Source: Symsagittifera roscoffensis (Eukaryota; Xenacoelomorpha; Acoela; Convolutidae). From it: DNA of 64,000 nucleotides. Of the stretch, positions 33,837 through 45,100 are shown piece by piece. Under the pieces are notes generated by a model. That model made no database searches. It saw only the letters and a list, made by a program, of their open reading frames with translations, and was not told where the DNA came from. Position 1 is the first letter of the stretch, and each line of letters starts with the position of its first letter. The stretch covers positions 23,507,547-23,571,546 of the forward strand of contig NC_087067.1 in the NCBI RefSeq assembly GCF_963678635.1, written 5' to 3'. The translations under genes were made by a program, and so were the position numbers.

Positions 33837-36700
33837 TACAATTCCATGCACAAAAAAAGTTCATCATACATTTCCAGACATCAACTCAATGGAAAAAATA
33901 CTTATCTTACAATTTCCCCATAAGAAAGCTGTCAGTATCATTAAATTTTCAAAAATAATGATAGAAACTAATTTTAAACAATTTTTGGAAAAAATTCTTA
34001 TCATATAGCTCTCATATATGGAAAATTTATGATAATTTATTTTGATAGCAACAACAAAAAATTGTTTGAATAATTTTGAAATGGACACAAAAAAAAGCGC
34101 AAAAAAATTTTGTACACAAACAAACATTTATTAATTTTTTTATTCTGCAAGCAAAATTATTTTTTAATGTGCATAACGTAGTCTCGGATGCACAAATGTT
34201 AGATTTTTTCTTTTGGTTAATAATTTTTTTCTAAAAATCTCAAAACATCTATTTTTTATGGCAAGTTTTTGTATGCCTTGATCAAAACCTGGTTTAAAAT
34301 TTTTTCAAAAGTTTTTATCATCAAATTTTACTACTTTCGTTATATCATTTGTGTTAAACTATGCAGGTGCTTTCCTATGCATTGTAAATCCAAGATCTTC
34401 CAGCTTTTAGTGACTCTAGCTTCGAGTAAACCAAAATCTTTGTCACTTGTGTCCGTTTACAAACACAACCCAAACAACTTCAAAAATTGGAGTTTAAGAA
34501 AAATATCAAAAATTTTTGTTATGAAAAATTGCTTGTCATACATTTTTCGTATATGGAAAAATTTCATCATAGGCTTTTCATACAATTTTCTGTAGGTATG
34601 GAAAGATATGCAATTGTATGGTGAGAAGTTTTGACCAACGCTATAAGTAGAAAGTTGACTAAATAAAAAAAAAACATTCCAAAAAACCAATAAATTTTCC
34701 GCATTTTCTTCGAAAGCCGGATAAATAAGATATTACTATTCGAGAGTTAATTTTGTAAGATAAATCAAAAAATTTGACAAAAATTAGAAACACGCACGTG
34801 ACTTGAGTAGTTGGCCATTTTGAGAAAAAATAATTCAAGCAAACAAAACAATTTTTGTTTTTTTTTAAACGTCAGCTTACATTTATGCAAAAAATTGAAA
34901 AATTATAAAATACATTGGAGCTTTTATTTCTTGCCTGCATTTCAAAATTTTTTTTTCTTGTTGACTTAGGTGTAATTATGGCTAAATGCGTGATTTTACG
35001 AATAAAAATTTGAAGAACACATCTGCTCACAACTTCCAAGTTGTTCTTCAAGCTAAATTAAACCATGCCATTGCATAATGACAATGTTTGAATAGTTTTT
35101 TAAAATTAAAAATGAGAAACGGAGCTTGGGGAGTAGACACAAGCCAGCAGTAATTTAACATAGCAACCAAAATACATTTTTACTGGAACTGTAAAAATGA
35201 TTTTAAAATTTTGCTTAATATTTCAAAAAAACTTAGATAAGACTGTTAGTTCAAATCTTATCAAACGACAATTTTTTCAAAAAAAATTGTGCAATGGCAC
35301 TTTAAAAACATAACCAATCAGTAAAAATGCATATATCGAACAAATTGGCGTATGAGCGCAATCGTTGCAAAAAAAAAGAAAGAAAATAATGACTTTTAAT
35401 TCAATTTTATTCGGGGGCGTATTTATTGTTTTCTTTTTGCAGAAAAACCTCTAAAATTATCGAAAATTCATTTTAAATTTATGGTTAGCAAGATTTCAAA
35501 TAGGAAAGAAAATAACTAAGTAAATTTTGCTCCAAGCTGATTTTTCCTTTGCGCCTTTAGCGCCATTCCTACCAACAAGCGCACAAGTTCAATTGTTTAA
35601 ACTAGTCTTGCGATTTTTTTGTAAAATTTTTTCAAAACTCGCTGCCCATGGGACTTCGGGTTGTTTCCGAGGGTAACTTGCGTTCAACTCAGGTGAGCGT
35701 CCTACCAAAAACCTTTCCCTTTTCTTAATTAAAAAAAAATTTAAAATAGTTAAACTCAACCGGTTGGTTCAAAGGCGGTGCGTATTATTTTAGACTCCTA
35801 GACCTGATGATCAGGATCGAATCCCGATGAAAGACCAAAAACAAAGTTTCATCCAATTTGAAAATTATTGATGAATTGAATGAGTTAAAGTTCATTTTGC
35901 AATTCTACAAAAAAACCAAGGTTATTTAGGTTCCAGTATCAACCTGGAACTTAAGCTTCCGAACGCTGAATGAGTTCTACGAAGTTCTACTCATGTTTCC
36001 AGTACTTAAAAATAATCTTTTTTATGTGAATACAGCGTATTCGTTCTATACATGATTGATACACCGAGAAACGAATGTCTAAACACATTGAACTGCGTTC
36101 AAAATAGTAAATAGAAAGTTTTTGGCTGGAAAATAATATCTCGTTTCTACTACCGATTCGCACCCCAAAAAACAATTTTACGATGTTTTTAATGATTATA
36201 CCAAGTTATCATAAGGGGGCAAAATGTGTTTGTGAACTACAAATCAACCCACGTGCCGGTTTTTTTTGAGAATCGCATGAGGGAAGTAATTTTTGATTGA
36301 ACTGGCTTATTTTGAGAGATAAGTTTGTTTGTCGATAATGTCAAGAAAAGAGATAAACTTTATTTACCTAATCGTTTTCTGTTATAAAAATGAAATTAAA
36401 ACGTGCTCTTTCCAATAATCCAAGCATGGCTTCAAACTTCAACATGGAAACAATGTTGAAAACAGCCGAAACATAATTGACGCAAACCTGTTTAACCAAT
36501 GAATTAACGATGAATCAGCGACTTTTAGTAATTTTCTAGTGTTATTATAACAGTGATTCATCCTTGATTGAGTATTGTTTCATCGCTGATTAAAGGTACT
36601 ACTTACACATGTGATCAGAGACGCGTACAGTTCCAGCTTGGTTGTCATCAAAAAAACTTTCACTTTTTGTAGCCAGAAGAGATGCAGAGATCCCAGGCTG
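33837..36700. other. Intergenic, AT-rich; one tRNA-like segment
   Basis: Open frames at 33864-34127 and 34269-34595 are A/T-biased and lack motifs. At 35770-35835 GGATCGAATCCCG (a B-box match, 35814 onward) with a possible anticodon-arm and T-arm suggests a degenerate tRNA-derived repeat. A segment ATGGGACTTCGGG...ACTCAG|GTGAGC (35648-35692) looks like a short exon with a donor, but it also resembles part of such a repeat. Confidence 0.4.
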
Positions 36701-36704
36701 AGGT

Positions 36705-36720
36705 GTTCGACTCATGATTC
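36705..36720 (-). repeat. Single inverted minisatellite core
   Basis: GTTCGACTCATGATTC is the exact reverse complement of the minisatellite core GAATCATGAGTCGAAC and lies 76 bp before the direct array. Confidence 0.85.
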
Positions 36721-36795
36721 AACCGACACGGTCGAACGGAGTCCGATTTTCGTCGCAAATTAAGACGGTCGAACGAACACGATAGTCGAACAAAG

Positions 36796-37287
36796 CCGAA
36801 TCATGAGTCGAACAGGGTCGATAGAGTCGAACAGGGTCGAATCATCAGTCGAACCGGGTCGAATCATGACTCGAACAGGGTCCAATCATGGGTCGAACAG
36901 GGTCGAATCATGAGTCGAACAGGGTCGAATCATGGGTCGAACCGGGTCGAATCATGAGTCGAACAGGGTCGAATCATGAGTCGAACAGGGTCGAATCATG
37001 AGTCGAACAGGGTCGAATCATGAGTCGAACAGGGTCGAATCGTGGGTCGAACCGGGTCGAATCATGAGTCGAACCGGGTCGAATCATGAGTCGAACAGGG
37101 TCGAATCATGAGTCGAACAGGGTCGAATCATGAGTCGAACAGGGTCGCATCATGACTCGAACAGAGTCGATAGAGTATAACAGGGTCAAATCATGAGTCG
37201 AACAGGGTCGAATCATGGGTCGAACAGGGTCGAATCATGAGTCCAACAGGTCGAATCATGGGTCGAACTGGGTCGAATCATGAGTCA
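36796..37287. repeat. 22-bp minisatellite, about 22 copies
   Basis: The consensus unit is TCGAATCATGAGTCGAACAG plus GG. Variants include CATGGG, AACCGGG and a shortened TCGATAGAG unit. The unit is not a multiple of three, so the array does not encode a regular peptide repeat. GTCGAAC-rich degenerate units precede it from 36729. Confidence 0.97.
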
Positions 37288-38672
37288 ACATAAGTGAAGG
37301 AAGGACCAAAAGTGTAGCAATTGAGGCTAAAATTGACAAAAAGTTTTCAGCTGTCGAAAGCCAAATTTTAGCAAAACAAATTTTTCTAAAGAAACGAAGT
37401 ATCTAAAGACAATATGATATGCCATCAAAATCAAAGTGATACGTACTGAGAAAAAAAAATTGACCATTCAAAGAAAATACTAAATTAGATATCGAGTGAA
37501 ATTAAAAAACAAGCAAATAAGCAAACTAATGAAATAACATTAAATGCAGAAAAGAGAAGCATTAAACCTGCTGCTGGTAAATTAAATATAAATAGTAAAA
37601 AAGCATTAGAGTAAAAAAGTTAATCTGAGCAAAACAATTTTTTTCAAATAACGTTTCCTAGCAAAAATGACAGAAATTCTATAATTTTCTGCGACCTGAA
37701 GAAAGAAATTAGCAGACAAGAGACTCATACAGATAATACAAAAATCAAAATGACGGCTAATGATCACTTGCTCCCGGCTTCAATAAACGGCCCATCCCAT
37801 TTTTTTAAAGTAAAAAACTTAGAATTTTCAATCATAGTAAATTCATTTATAAAAGAAAATGACACTTTTCACTTTGTTTTTTTTTCTCACAATGAAAAAA
37901 GCAAAAACAATAAAAGCATAATATATTATTTGATAAAAACTTTGAGAAATTGTGATAAACTTTTCTGAGAAATAGTCAAAAAAAACATTTCATCAAATTC
38001 AACAGTTCCATATACTATGAAACAAACAAAATGTCCCTAATCAAAAAGAAATCTCTTTTTTCATTTTTTCCCGTTTTATCTCGCTTTTTTCTATTCTGGG
38101 CAAATTTTTCTTCAAATTTGTTACACTTGCAAAACAACAAATCAGACAACCCACGGAGCAATTCGGTTTTCAAAATGAAAAATCTACAGCTGATGCAGTT
38201 ATTGAAAGGTTCGAAAGTTTTTTACATGGCAAAGATAGGCAACAATTGGGGCATTGTACTGATTTACCAAACGCGTTTGGTACAAACAGCCAACCAGTTC
38301 TACAAAAAATATTGAAATCATCTTTGTCCAATCGAAAATACTTTGTAGTTTTTGACAGTCAATAGTCCTGTTTTTAATATTTAAAGTTCGGAGTGCCCTA
38401 TAGTTCATTTTAAGACCTATCTCTTTTTTGCTGTTCATTAAACGTTTAACAGATACAGTTTATCAAAATAATTTCAGACGATATATTTTTAAGCGGTAAG
38501 TTTGAGAAAAGCAAAATAATTTTTTGAAAAAGACCTAGTTGAAACACAAAAAAATGGATGAACATTAACAAAAAGACTTTGAATACACTAAAGACTCAGT
38601 TCTTTATATCACATTTGCAAAAAAACTATCTACAGATGATAATAGTTTTCATCAACATTCAAAAATTGAAGC

Positions 38673-38951
38673 TTGATGAATACTTTCATTAAAAAAGATA
38701 ACTTTTCGGTACAATTTTTTTTCTTCTTAATTTTTGCCTTTACGAAAATTTCCTCCGAAGTTTTGTCATTTGTTTTTAAATCTGAAAATAGAATCATTAT
38801 AGTCAGTGACAAATGGCAACTGGAATCAAATGAAGGAACGCTCGTACACGGTGATTTCCAACACGTTGTTTCGCCTTCAGCGTCCGTTCAAGTTCGGTGT
38901 TTGGTGAATGATGATATACTGAATTATCATTGTGACAAACCATTTTTTTAG
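38673..38951 (+). CDS. Hypothetical small protein, possibly secreted (weak)
   Basis: 92 codons from ATG, with a second ATG one codon later. Residues 12-30 are hydrophobic (SVQFFFFLIFAFTKISSEV), like a signal peptide. The rest is polar with two Cys (VRCLV, NYHC). The second half has less A/T-biased codons than the first. An AATAAA at 39100-39105 could be a poly(A) signal. The hydrophobic start could equally be AT-rich chance, with only the part from about 38813 (after a TATAGTCAG acceptor-like site) being an exon. No family recognised. Confidence 0.25.
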   Translation: MMNTFIKKDNFSVQFFFFLIFAFTKISSEVLSFVFKSENRIIIVSDKWQLESNEGTLVHGDFQHVVSPSASVQVRCLVNDDILNYHCDKPFF

Positions 38952-39203
38952 CAATTCCCAACCATCCAACAATTTATTTTGTTTTGTTAAAATTGTAAAC
39001 TTTAATTTTATGGTTATCGAAATTTGTACAGACAAGTTTTTCTCATTTTCATGAGCTCTCTATAGAAACAGGAAATTATCATTATCGATTTTTTTTCTAA
39101 ATAAAATCCAGCCTCGTTGCCAATATTTGGCTAATCCATCGGTAAAAATGCGGCACTTTCGCAAAATAACTTCCATCATCACACTTGTTCACGACTCCAT
39201 TTC

Positions 39204-39403
39204 NNNNNNNNNNNNNNNNNNNNNNNNNNNNNNNNNNNNNNNNNNNNNNNNNNNNNNNNNNNNNNNNNNNNNNNNNNNNNNNNNNNNNNNNNNNNNNNNN
39301 NNNNNNNNNNNNNNNNNNNNNNNNNNNNNNNNNNNNNNNNNNNNNNNNNNNNNNNNNNNNNNNNNNNNNNNNNNNNNNNNNNNNNNNNNNNNNNNNNNNN
39401 NNN
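39204..39403. other. Assembly gap (200 N)
   Basis: A second placeholder-size gap; anything linking the segments on either side may be missing. Confidence 0.98.
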
Positions 39404-39735
39404 TGCCAAATTGTATGACTAGCATTTTCATTGTGTGAATGACAATACGGGGGTTCAGCTCTTTGCAGTTTTTCTTTATTTTGACAAATATTTGCACTAA
39501 TCGGTTAAATAATGAACCTTTTTTTAGACTATTATTTAAGTGTCTCTTTGATTAGACATACTCCAACCATAAATAAACATAAGGTGACACAAATGGTGTA
39601 GAATTTTTTTTTCTGTTGTATGGCTGTTTCTGAAAAAGGTAATCATTACAGAGCCAGCCTATCATATTCTGTATTTACACTACGATTCATCTTTTGTTCG
39701 CCAATTAATTTGTTGAGCTTGAGGCTCAGATCTTC

Positions 39736-39918
39736 CATCTGACAATAATTTCTCGATCTTTTGCCCAATACAGCGTTACTGTTCAGCTGTTCGTTTCAAA
39801 TTAACATTCTTGAAAAACTCAGACTTCGCTTTCGGTGGAATCTTGCCAGCCCTAGAAAAATTCCTACTGTATAATCCGATCCGAAGAAAATGTATGGAGA
39901 TCAATCAAACGGTGTTAA
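39736..39918 (+). other. Possible coding segment, strand uncertain
   Basis: The plus frame reads FSIFCPIQRYCSAVRFKLTF and onward to YNPIRRKCMEINQ, ending at a strong donor-like GTAAGAC (39919). The minus frame of the same stretch also reads plausibly (KIEKLLSDGRSEP) but has an internal stop. Base composition is less AT-rich than the surroundings. It may be an exon or a worn transposon fragment. No homology is claimed. Confidence 0.25.
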
Positions 39919-40421
39919 ATTGTAAGACAACAATAATTATGAAGTTGCTTCTTTACCCTCGTTAATAGCAGGTCTTATCTCGACGATACCCATGTTTTAG
40001 CCGAACAAACTTTTGACTTTTTAAGGCGCCAAATCGAACTATTTTTGAAGGAAAAGGGCTGAACAAAGGCTTTCAATAAAAACGTTCCGAAAACCCAATA
40101 AAACGTCATCATGCTTAATTTTGCAAAAGCTTGCCCCTGTTGCCCACGTTGTGTTGTTAGCAGTACAAGAGAACTAAAAAAATGTCGATCTAATTTTGGA
40201 AAAGTTTTTTCCTATGGTTTTCGAACGAGTTTCTTCAGAACATTTTTTGATCCGCCCGGTCTACACGCCCTATGAATTTTTCTTGATACCAGAAAAGCGC
40301 GAATAAAAAAACATACACTAGTCCAAGGTTTCTCCCGACTTTGTGATAAAATTTTAAAAAAGAAGCATTATTATTGCAATTTGATGTGATTTTGCTGCAA
40401 TTAAATTAGTTTTTGTTTTAG

Positions 40422-40658
40422 AACGATTCGATGCTATCCGATGCCACATTGTACTTAATAGTCCTCAGAATGACAACATCGTCCCAAGATGTTTCCTGGC
40501 TGCTTCCGGTGAACCAAAAAGTCTCCGAAGATTTGATCGACTGGAACCGTAGCACGAAAGATCTGAAGGAGCAGTTGCGAGCCCAGAGCTCACTCATTTC
40601 GTTTTTGAAGTTCCCGTTAATTCTGAACAGTCAATATTGCTCTGTTCAAAAAGATTAA
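40422..40658 (+). CDS. Possible 3'-terminal exon, unknown gene (strand uncertain)
   Basis: The acceptor-like TTTTTGTTTTAG precedes 78 open codons including MTTSSQDVSWLLPVNQKV and ending VQKD-stop. AATAAA lies 42 nt after the stop (40700-40705), which fits a last exon. The opposite strand is also open over about 70 codons (40633 to 40421, MSELWARNCSFRSF... to stop TAA) and looks just as protein-like. Composition is clearly less AT-rich than the neighbourhood, so something was probably under coding constraint, but I cannot decide which strand. It is 3' of, and independent from, the receptor gene at 41083. Confidence 0.35.
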   Translation, partial: NDSMLSDATLYLIVLRMTTSSQDVSWLLPVNQKVSEDLIDWNRSTKDLKEQLRAQSSLISFLKFPLILNSQYCSVQKD

Positions 40659-41082
40659 TTAAATTTAACACAAGTAAATTTCATGAACAAAAATTCAGAA
40701 ATAAAAACAAAGTCGGCACGTCTGAACGCAGTCGTGAATGTTTTCTTCTTTCATTAAATTTTAATCAGTCATCAAAATTCAATTCCCCTGTTAGATCTAA
40801 ATTATTTGAGAGGGGTCAAAAATTCTCAAAAAAGCGCAGTCTATGTTTTCATTAGATCAATCAATTTTATTTCCTAAGCTCTACTCAACCAACCAAAGGC
40901 CGTAGTTTACCCTAAAATCCTTCGCCGTCTAAAGAACTTGTCAATCGTCAAAACATAGAAATTTATCTTTTATTTGGTTAGTGTTTTTGCCCAGCCTTGA
41001 GTTAAATTTAAGTTTTTGAGCAAATATTTCCTAATTTGTGTCAATTGAATGACGTTTTTTAAAAAAAAAAAAACTTTGAAGG

Positions 41083-42030
41083 TCAGAAGCAATAATGCCT
41101 TAAATGAAGCAAAGGCGTCAACACAAACATCATCAAGTTGACCAAATCAGTTATGAAAGTCAAACACTCTATCAAAGTCTGAGAAAGATAAACTCCACAG
41201 AACTCAGTTAGGCCATACTTGAACAGGAACAATTGAACAATTGCTCTGGGTAATAAAAACGCAATCGACAAAATTGTCGTCCATCTAGACATTTTTGTAA
41301 CTCTTTTTTGGTAATACTCGTCATATTTGGGATCGCCAAACGCGAATGTTTGATTTTGCTTCTCGTTTTGAGAAATCTTCCAGTAAAGTATTGGTGTGAT
41401 TAAAGATGCTAATACTAAAACGACATAATTAATAACGGTCAAACCATATGATATTCTTAACGAAACGCTGTGGAATTGTTGCCCAATTTGTTGTAAAAAC
41501 AAAACCCGGGGTGCTTCGAATTCGATACAACCCGTGTAACAATGCAAGCCTGTTTCGAAAACCGACGAAACAAGAAGTGTGAATAAAATAAGTCTCGGTT
41601 TTTGATGCGAGAAAAAATGGATCTCGTCGTCTCGTAGACAAACCGAGTAATATCTGTTCACAGACATGAAAACGAACAAGTAAACTGTAGTTCGGGTCAT
41701 AAGCATAAACATAATCATGTATGAAAAGCATGAAAACATGGTATAGGTTTTTAAAATTGCGAAAAAGGTTGTTACGGTAGCTATACAGCTTATCATGTCC
41801 ACGACGCCGTAGATAAAAGCCAGTTTATCTGACCCGAGGCTCAGTCGCCGGAACCACCCGTAGCACAGTAAAATATGCGAGTTAAGAATAATTCCGACCA
41901 AGCCGACTCCAAAGCATGCGAAAGTTACTATAAGCGAGATGTAGCATTCGGTTACGTATTCGTATTTGCTTTCGTCCAGACACGAGGATCTGTTGCTTTG
42001 AAGAACCCAGCCCAAAGATGATGATGACAT
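41083..42030 (-). CDS. Intronless rhodopsin-like G-protein-coupled receptor
   Basis: 315 residues in one uninterrupted frame. Seven hydrophobic segments lie at about 31-55, 68-92, 100-124, 146-166, 195-217, 249-270 and 283-308. Helix 1 contains the conserved Asn (GIILNSH, N50). Helix 3 ends in NRYYSV (125-130), a variant of the DRY G-protein-coupling motif with Asn for Asp. Helix 6 keeps a Pro (FLLP) without the usual Trp. Helix 7 has LTPLLHL where NPxxY is expected. Cys101 and a loop-2 Cys (164 or 168) could form the usual disulfide. N13-R-S is a glycosylation site in the short outside N-terminus. The start is the first ATG in the frame and leaves a normal-length N-terminus. The cytoplasmic tail is only about five residues. 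The ligand is unknown. Departures at DRY, CWxP and NPxxY suggest a lineage-specific receptor, perhaps chemosensory, but that is inference. Confidence 0.85.
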   Translation of the reverse strand: MSSSSLGWVLQSNRSSCLDESKYEYVTECYISLIVTFACFGVGLVGIILNSHILLCYGWFRRLSLGSDKLAFIYGVVDMISCIATVTTFFAILKTYTMFSCFSYMIMFMLMTRTTVYLFVFMSVNRYYSVCLRDDEIHFFSHQKPRLILFTLLVSSVFETGLHCYTGCIEFEAPRVLFLQQIGQQFHSVSLRISYGLTVINYVVLVLASLITPILYWKISQNEKQNQTFAFGDPKYDEYYQKRVTKMSRWTTILSIAFLLPRAIVQLFLFKYGLTEFCGVYLSQTLIECLTFITDLVNLMMFVLTPLLHLRHYCF

Positions 42031-42500
42031 CGTTTTTTGAAAATCAAATTTTTGAAAAAAGTATAATAAAAATGTCCATTCACTATTTTTATTTCAAAGT
42101 TTACATTAAAATAAATTCCACAGAGACTATTCTCACTAATTTTGAACTATAACTCTGTTCAAGATCATCAATGTATTGATCTCGCAAACATAATATAGCA
42201 TGATAAGGACAAAAGCGAGCTCAATGAAACTTATTTATTTATTTGAGAGTTCTTGTCAATCACTGCAAAATATCAGAAAGCATCAAAAACAACATCCTTT
42301 GGTTTCTCAACAGAGAACTGTTAATTTTTCATGAATTGAATACAAACTTTTCTTAGCAAACCTTGTTCAGATGAAGTCTAATTCTTCCCGCACAGCAAAG
42401 ACGGGTTACGCGCACTCAGCAGGTTTTCATAGATAGTTTTTTCTTATATAATTTTGGGTCGTTGGACCTACGTATTTAAACAAATCCGATCGAAACTAGG

Positions 42501-43500
42501 ACATCCGGTTGTTGTGCAACTAGCACAGAATGTTCCGACCAAAATCATAGAAAAAACGCTAGCAATTTTTTAAATTCAAATTTGTCCTTTTTGTGCCTGG
42601 GGTCAAAAAAGGAACTGAACGAAAGCCTAGAGCTTAGGCTTTCTCGACAGTCATAGTTAAATAGGCAGTCATCATAAAAACTTTACTTCAGCGAACTAAC
42701 ATTTCAGTGTTTAGAAAAATTTCATGGATTAAATTTTTATAATGAGACTGCTTGCTCGCTTTTATCGCTGAAAATTGAGCAAAAACCCAAAAAATTCAAA
42801 CCAGTTTTCTAGACAAAAAGACCGTTTTTGAAAAACTGGTAATATAATTAAACTGACGAATGAAAAGGCTTTAAATTTATACATCATTTTTGTCTGACTT
42901 TGAAAAAAATATATTTAAAATGGATTGCCACTTACTTCGCAAGTAGCACAGAATGATCCGTCCATAGTTAAAACAAAAAAAATAGAAAAAAAAAATTTTT
43001 AAGTAAAGTAGTTTTTTCTGCACTGCTATGTATTTAGGAACATTGTACAGTCATGCTGAAATAAATAAATTGCACTAGTTTTTTTAAATTTGACAAAAAC
43101 TTTTATAAATTATAGAAAAAACGTTTGAAAATGGCGCTATAAAACACCAAAAACTAATTTCACTTGTGTAGAACTAAATTTTCAGGGTTTTAGGTTTTTT
43201 CAATTTTGCCAATTGTTACAAGCCATCAAACTGCCCTTAAATACATCTATGAGGCGCTCATTTCATCGCTATTTTTTTAAACACGCCAAGAACCAATTTG
43301 AAAAAAAATCAACATTAAATTTTCTTAGCAAGCTTTAAAAAAACTAGAACAAAAATTGAGCTTTCAATCGGTGCACATTTTTCACATCGATCGTCAAAAA
43401 TTGAGTCTCAAAAAAGATGTCTAACAAAACCTTCGGGTTGCAGTGCAATTAAATTTTGTCTAAGCAAGCTCCAACTTTGCCATTCTATGCTTCTCAGTTT
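42501..43500 (+). repeat. F2 repeat remnants
   Basis: Left ends occur at 42501 (ACATCCGGTTGTTGTGCAAC, stem TGTGC-n5-GCACA, then GTTCCGACCA) and at about 42920 (TTCGCAAGTAGCACAGAATG, ATCCGTCCA). Bodies are diverged and no clear right ends were found before 43500. Confidence 0.6.
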
Positions 43501-43880
43501 GTAGACAAACAAATTCCACAAACAAAGTTACTTTTTTATTTTCACAATAGATTTTCAATCGTCTCAAAAAATTTTCAGATCGTATGTGAGTCTAATATGA
43601 ACTAGTTTTTCAAAGGGCCAGAGTCGGAGAAAGTTCATCTGCGGGTTTTTTGTTTTTTTTTGTTCCAGTTCTTGCTCTTCAAACAAGTATACTTGAAAGT
43701 TTTTAAACAAAAATCCAAATATTGAACACATGATAGGGGCAAGACAGGGAAAAAGTTTAGTGTACACTTTGAGAAAATCAATATAATTTGAAAATCTAGG
43801 CAGTCAGACAAGGCGTCAAAACAATTTTAATTTGACAAATATTTTCACAAATCACATTGAAAATGACAAAAACTAAACAA

Positions 43881-44280
43881 GGATAGCCGGTTACTCTGCA
43901 ATTGGCACAGAATATTCCGACCAAATTTTTGAAAAAAAACATAACAAAAATGTTTCAAACTAATGTCGTTTTTTTCGGCCTGGTGTGATAAAAGCAGCAG
44001 AACAAAAAAATTGAAGATTAGGCATGATGGACAATTATAGTAAAATAAGCAAATTGAAAACCATTTCTTTAGAAAAAATATTGAAAAAATGAAAAAAAAT
44101 CATGCAAATTTGCAGTTTTTTGAAAACTTATTGAATGAATTACCCTGTAAAGGTTTTATAATGATATATCACTCAACGCAGTCCGATGATTTCTTCTGGT
44201 GCCTGATTTTTCGTGGAAAACAAAAAGAAAAAAAAACACCCGAATACTCAAAGTTCCTCCCCATTTTCATTAGTCGGAAC
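43881..44280 (+). repeat. F2 repeat, complete copy
   Basis: 400 bp from GGATAGCCGGTTACTCTGCA to TAGTCGGAAC. The left stem (CTGC...GCACAG) is imperfect, then TTCCGACCA. The interior block CGGCCTGGTGTGATAAAAG is the empty site of the MITE found at 28110. The open frame 44089-44337 is a by-product of the repeat. Confidence 0.8.
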
Positions 44281-44664
44281 AACAAAAAGAAAAAATTCCT
44301 TCTGAATCTAATTGCTGCTGTTTCTCGACTAGCATAGTAACATAGGCAAACTGTACAACAGTTTTTTTGTCAAAATATGACGACAAAAACAAGCAAATTT
44401 TTCAACCGACTTTGTTCTGAATTTTTGAAGTTAGCTGGCTTAAAAAAAACAGGTAAAAACTTTTATTGAGTAACACTCCTTTTTCATGGTTCATGGCTAT
44501 AAAAAATCGTTCATCGATTATTCTTCTATAATGAGTTTGCTGGCTTGAAACTTAGAAAAAAACTCAAACATTCTCATGCAGTTTCTCTCGACACTTTGAA
44601 AAAAACAACATTGTTTTTTTTGAATCACGACTGAAAGGTTTTGATTATATATATCACTAAACAC

Positions 44665-45100
44665 GGATATCTGGTTGCTGTGCAAATGGCACAGAATGTT
44701 ACGACCAAAGTCATTAAAAAAGTACAACAAACATTTTTCAAACTATTGTTGTTTTTTTTTCGGTCTGGTGTGATGAAAGCAGCAGAACAAAAAAAATTGA
44801 GAGCACCAGAACAAGAGATTGAGCATGATGGACAGTTATAGTAAAATAAACCACTTAAAAACCGTTTTTTTAGAAAAAATATTTGAAAAATGAAAAAAAA
44901 AATAAAGCAAAATTTTTTTTTACAGTATGCAGTTTTTTGAGTTTTTTGAACTAGTTACCAGTCAAAGGTTTTGTTATGATATATCACTCAACCCAGTCCG
45001 ATGATTTCTTGTAGAGCCTGACTTTGCGTGCAAAACAAAAGGAAAAACAAAAAACACACCCGAATACTCAAATTTCCTCTCAATTTTCAATGGTCGGAAC
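44665..45100 (+). repeat. F2 repeat, complete copy
   Basis: 436 bp. The left end GGATATCTGGTTGCTGTGCA holds a perfect stem CTGTGC-AAATG-GCACAG. Then come GTTACGACCA (44698-44707) and, at the right end, TGGTCGGAAC (45091-45100), inverted with one mismatch. A truncated right part of another copy (ATCACGACTGAAAGG) lies just before it at 44622. Confidence 0.85.

Noticed and set aside
33864-34595. Open frames of 87 and 108 codons on opposite strands
   Set aside because: Dominated by Phe, Ile, Lys and Asn codons from AT-rich DNA; no motif; neighbouring repeats explain part of the sequence.
35640-35835. First exon (ATGGGACTTCGGG to CAG|GTGAGC) or working tRNA genes
   Set aside because: The segment resembles degenerate tRNA-derived repeat sequence on both strands; arms do not pair well enough for a tRNA and no second exon supports a gene.
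36796-37287. CRISPR-like repeat array
   Set aside because: Units are directly adjacent 22-bp repeats without unique spacers, in a eukaryotic genome; it is a minisatellite.
38031-38438. Opposite-strand frames of 94 and 79 codons
   Set aside because: They overlap each other, are AT-biased and contain no recognisable feature.
43564-43767. 67-codon minus-strand frame
   Set aside because: Lies among F2 repeat remnants, with no motif or conserved composition.
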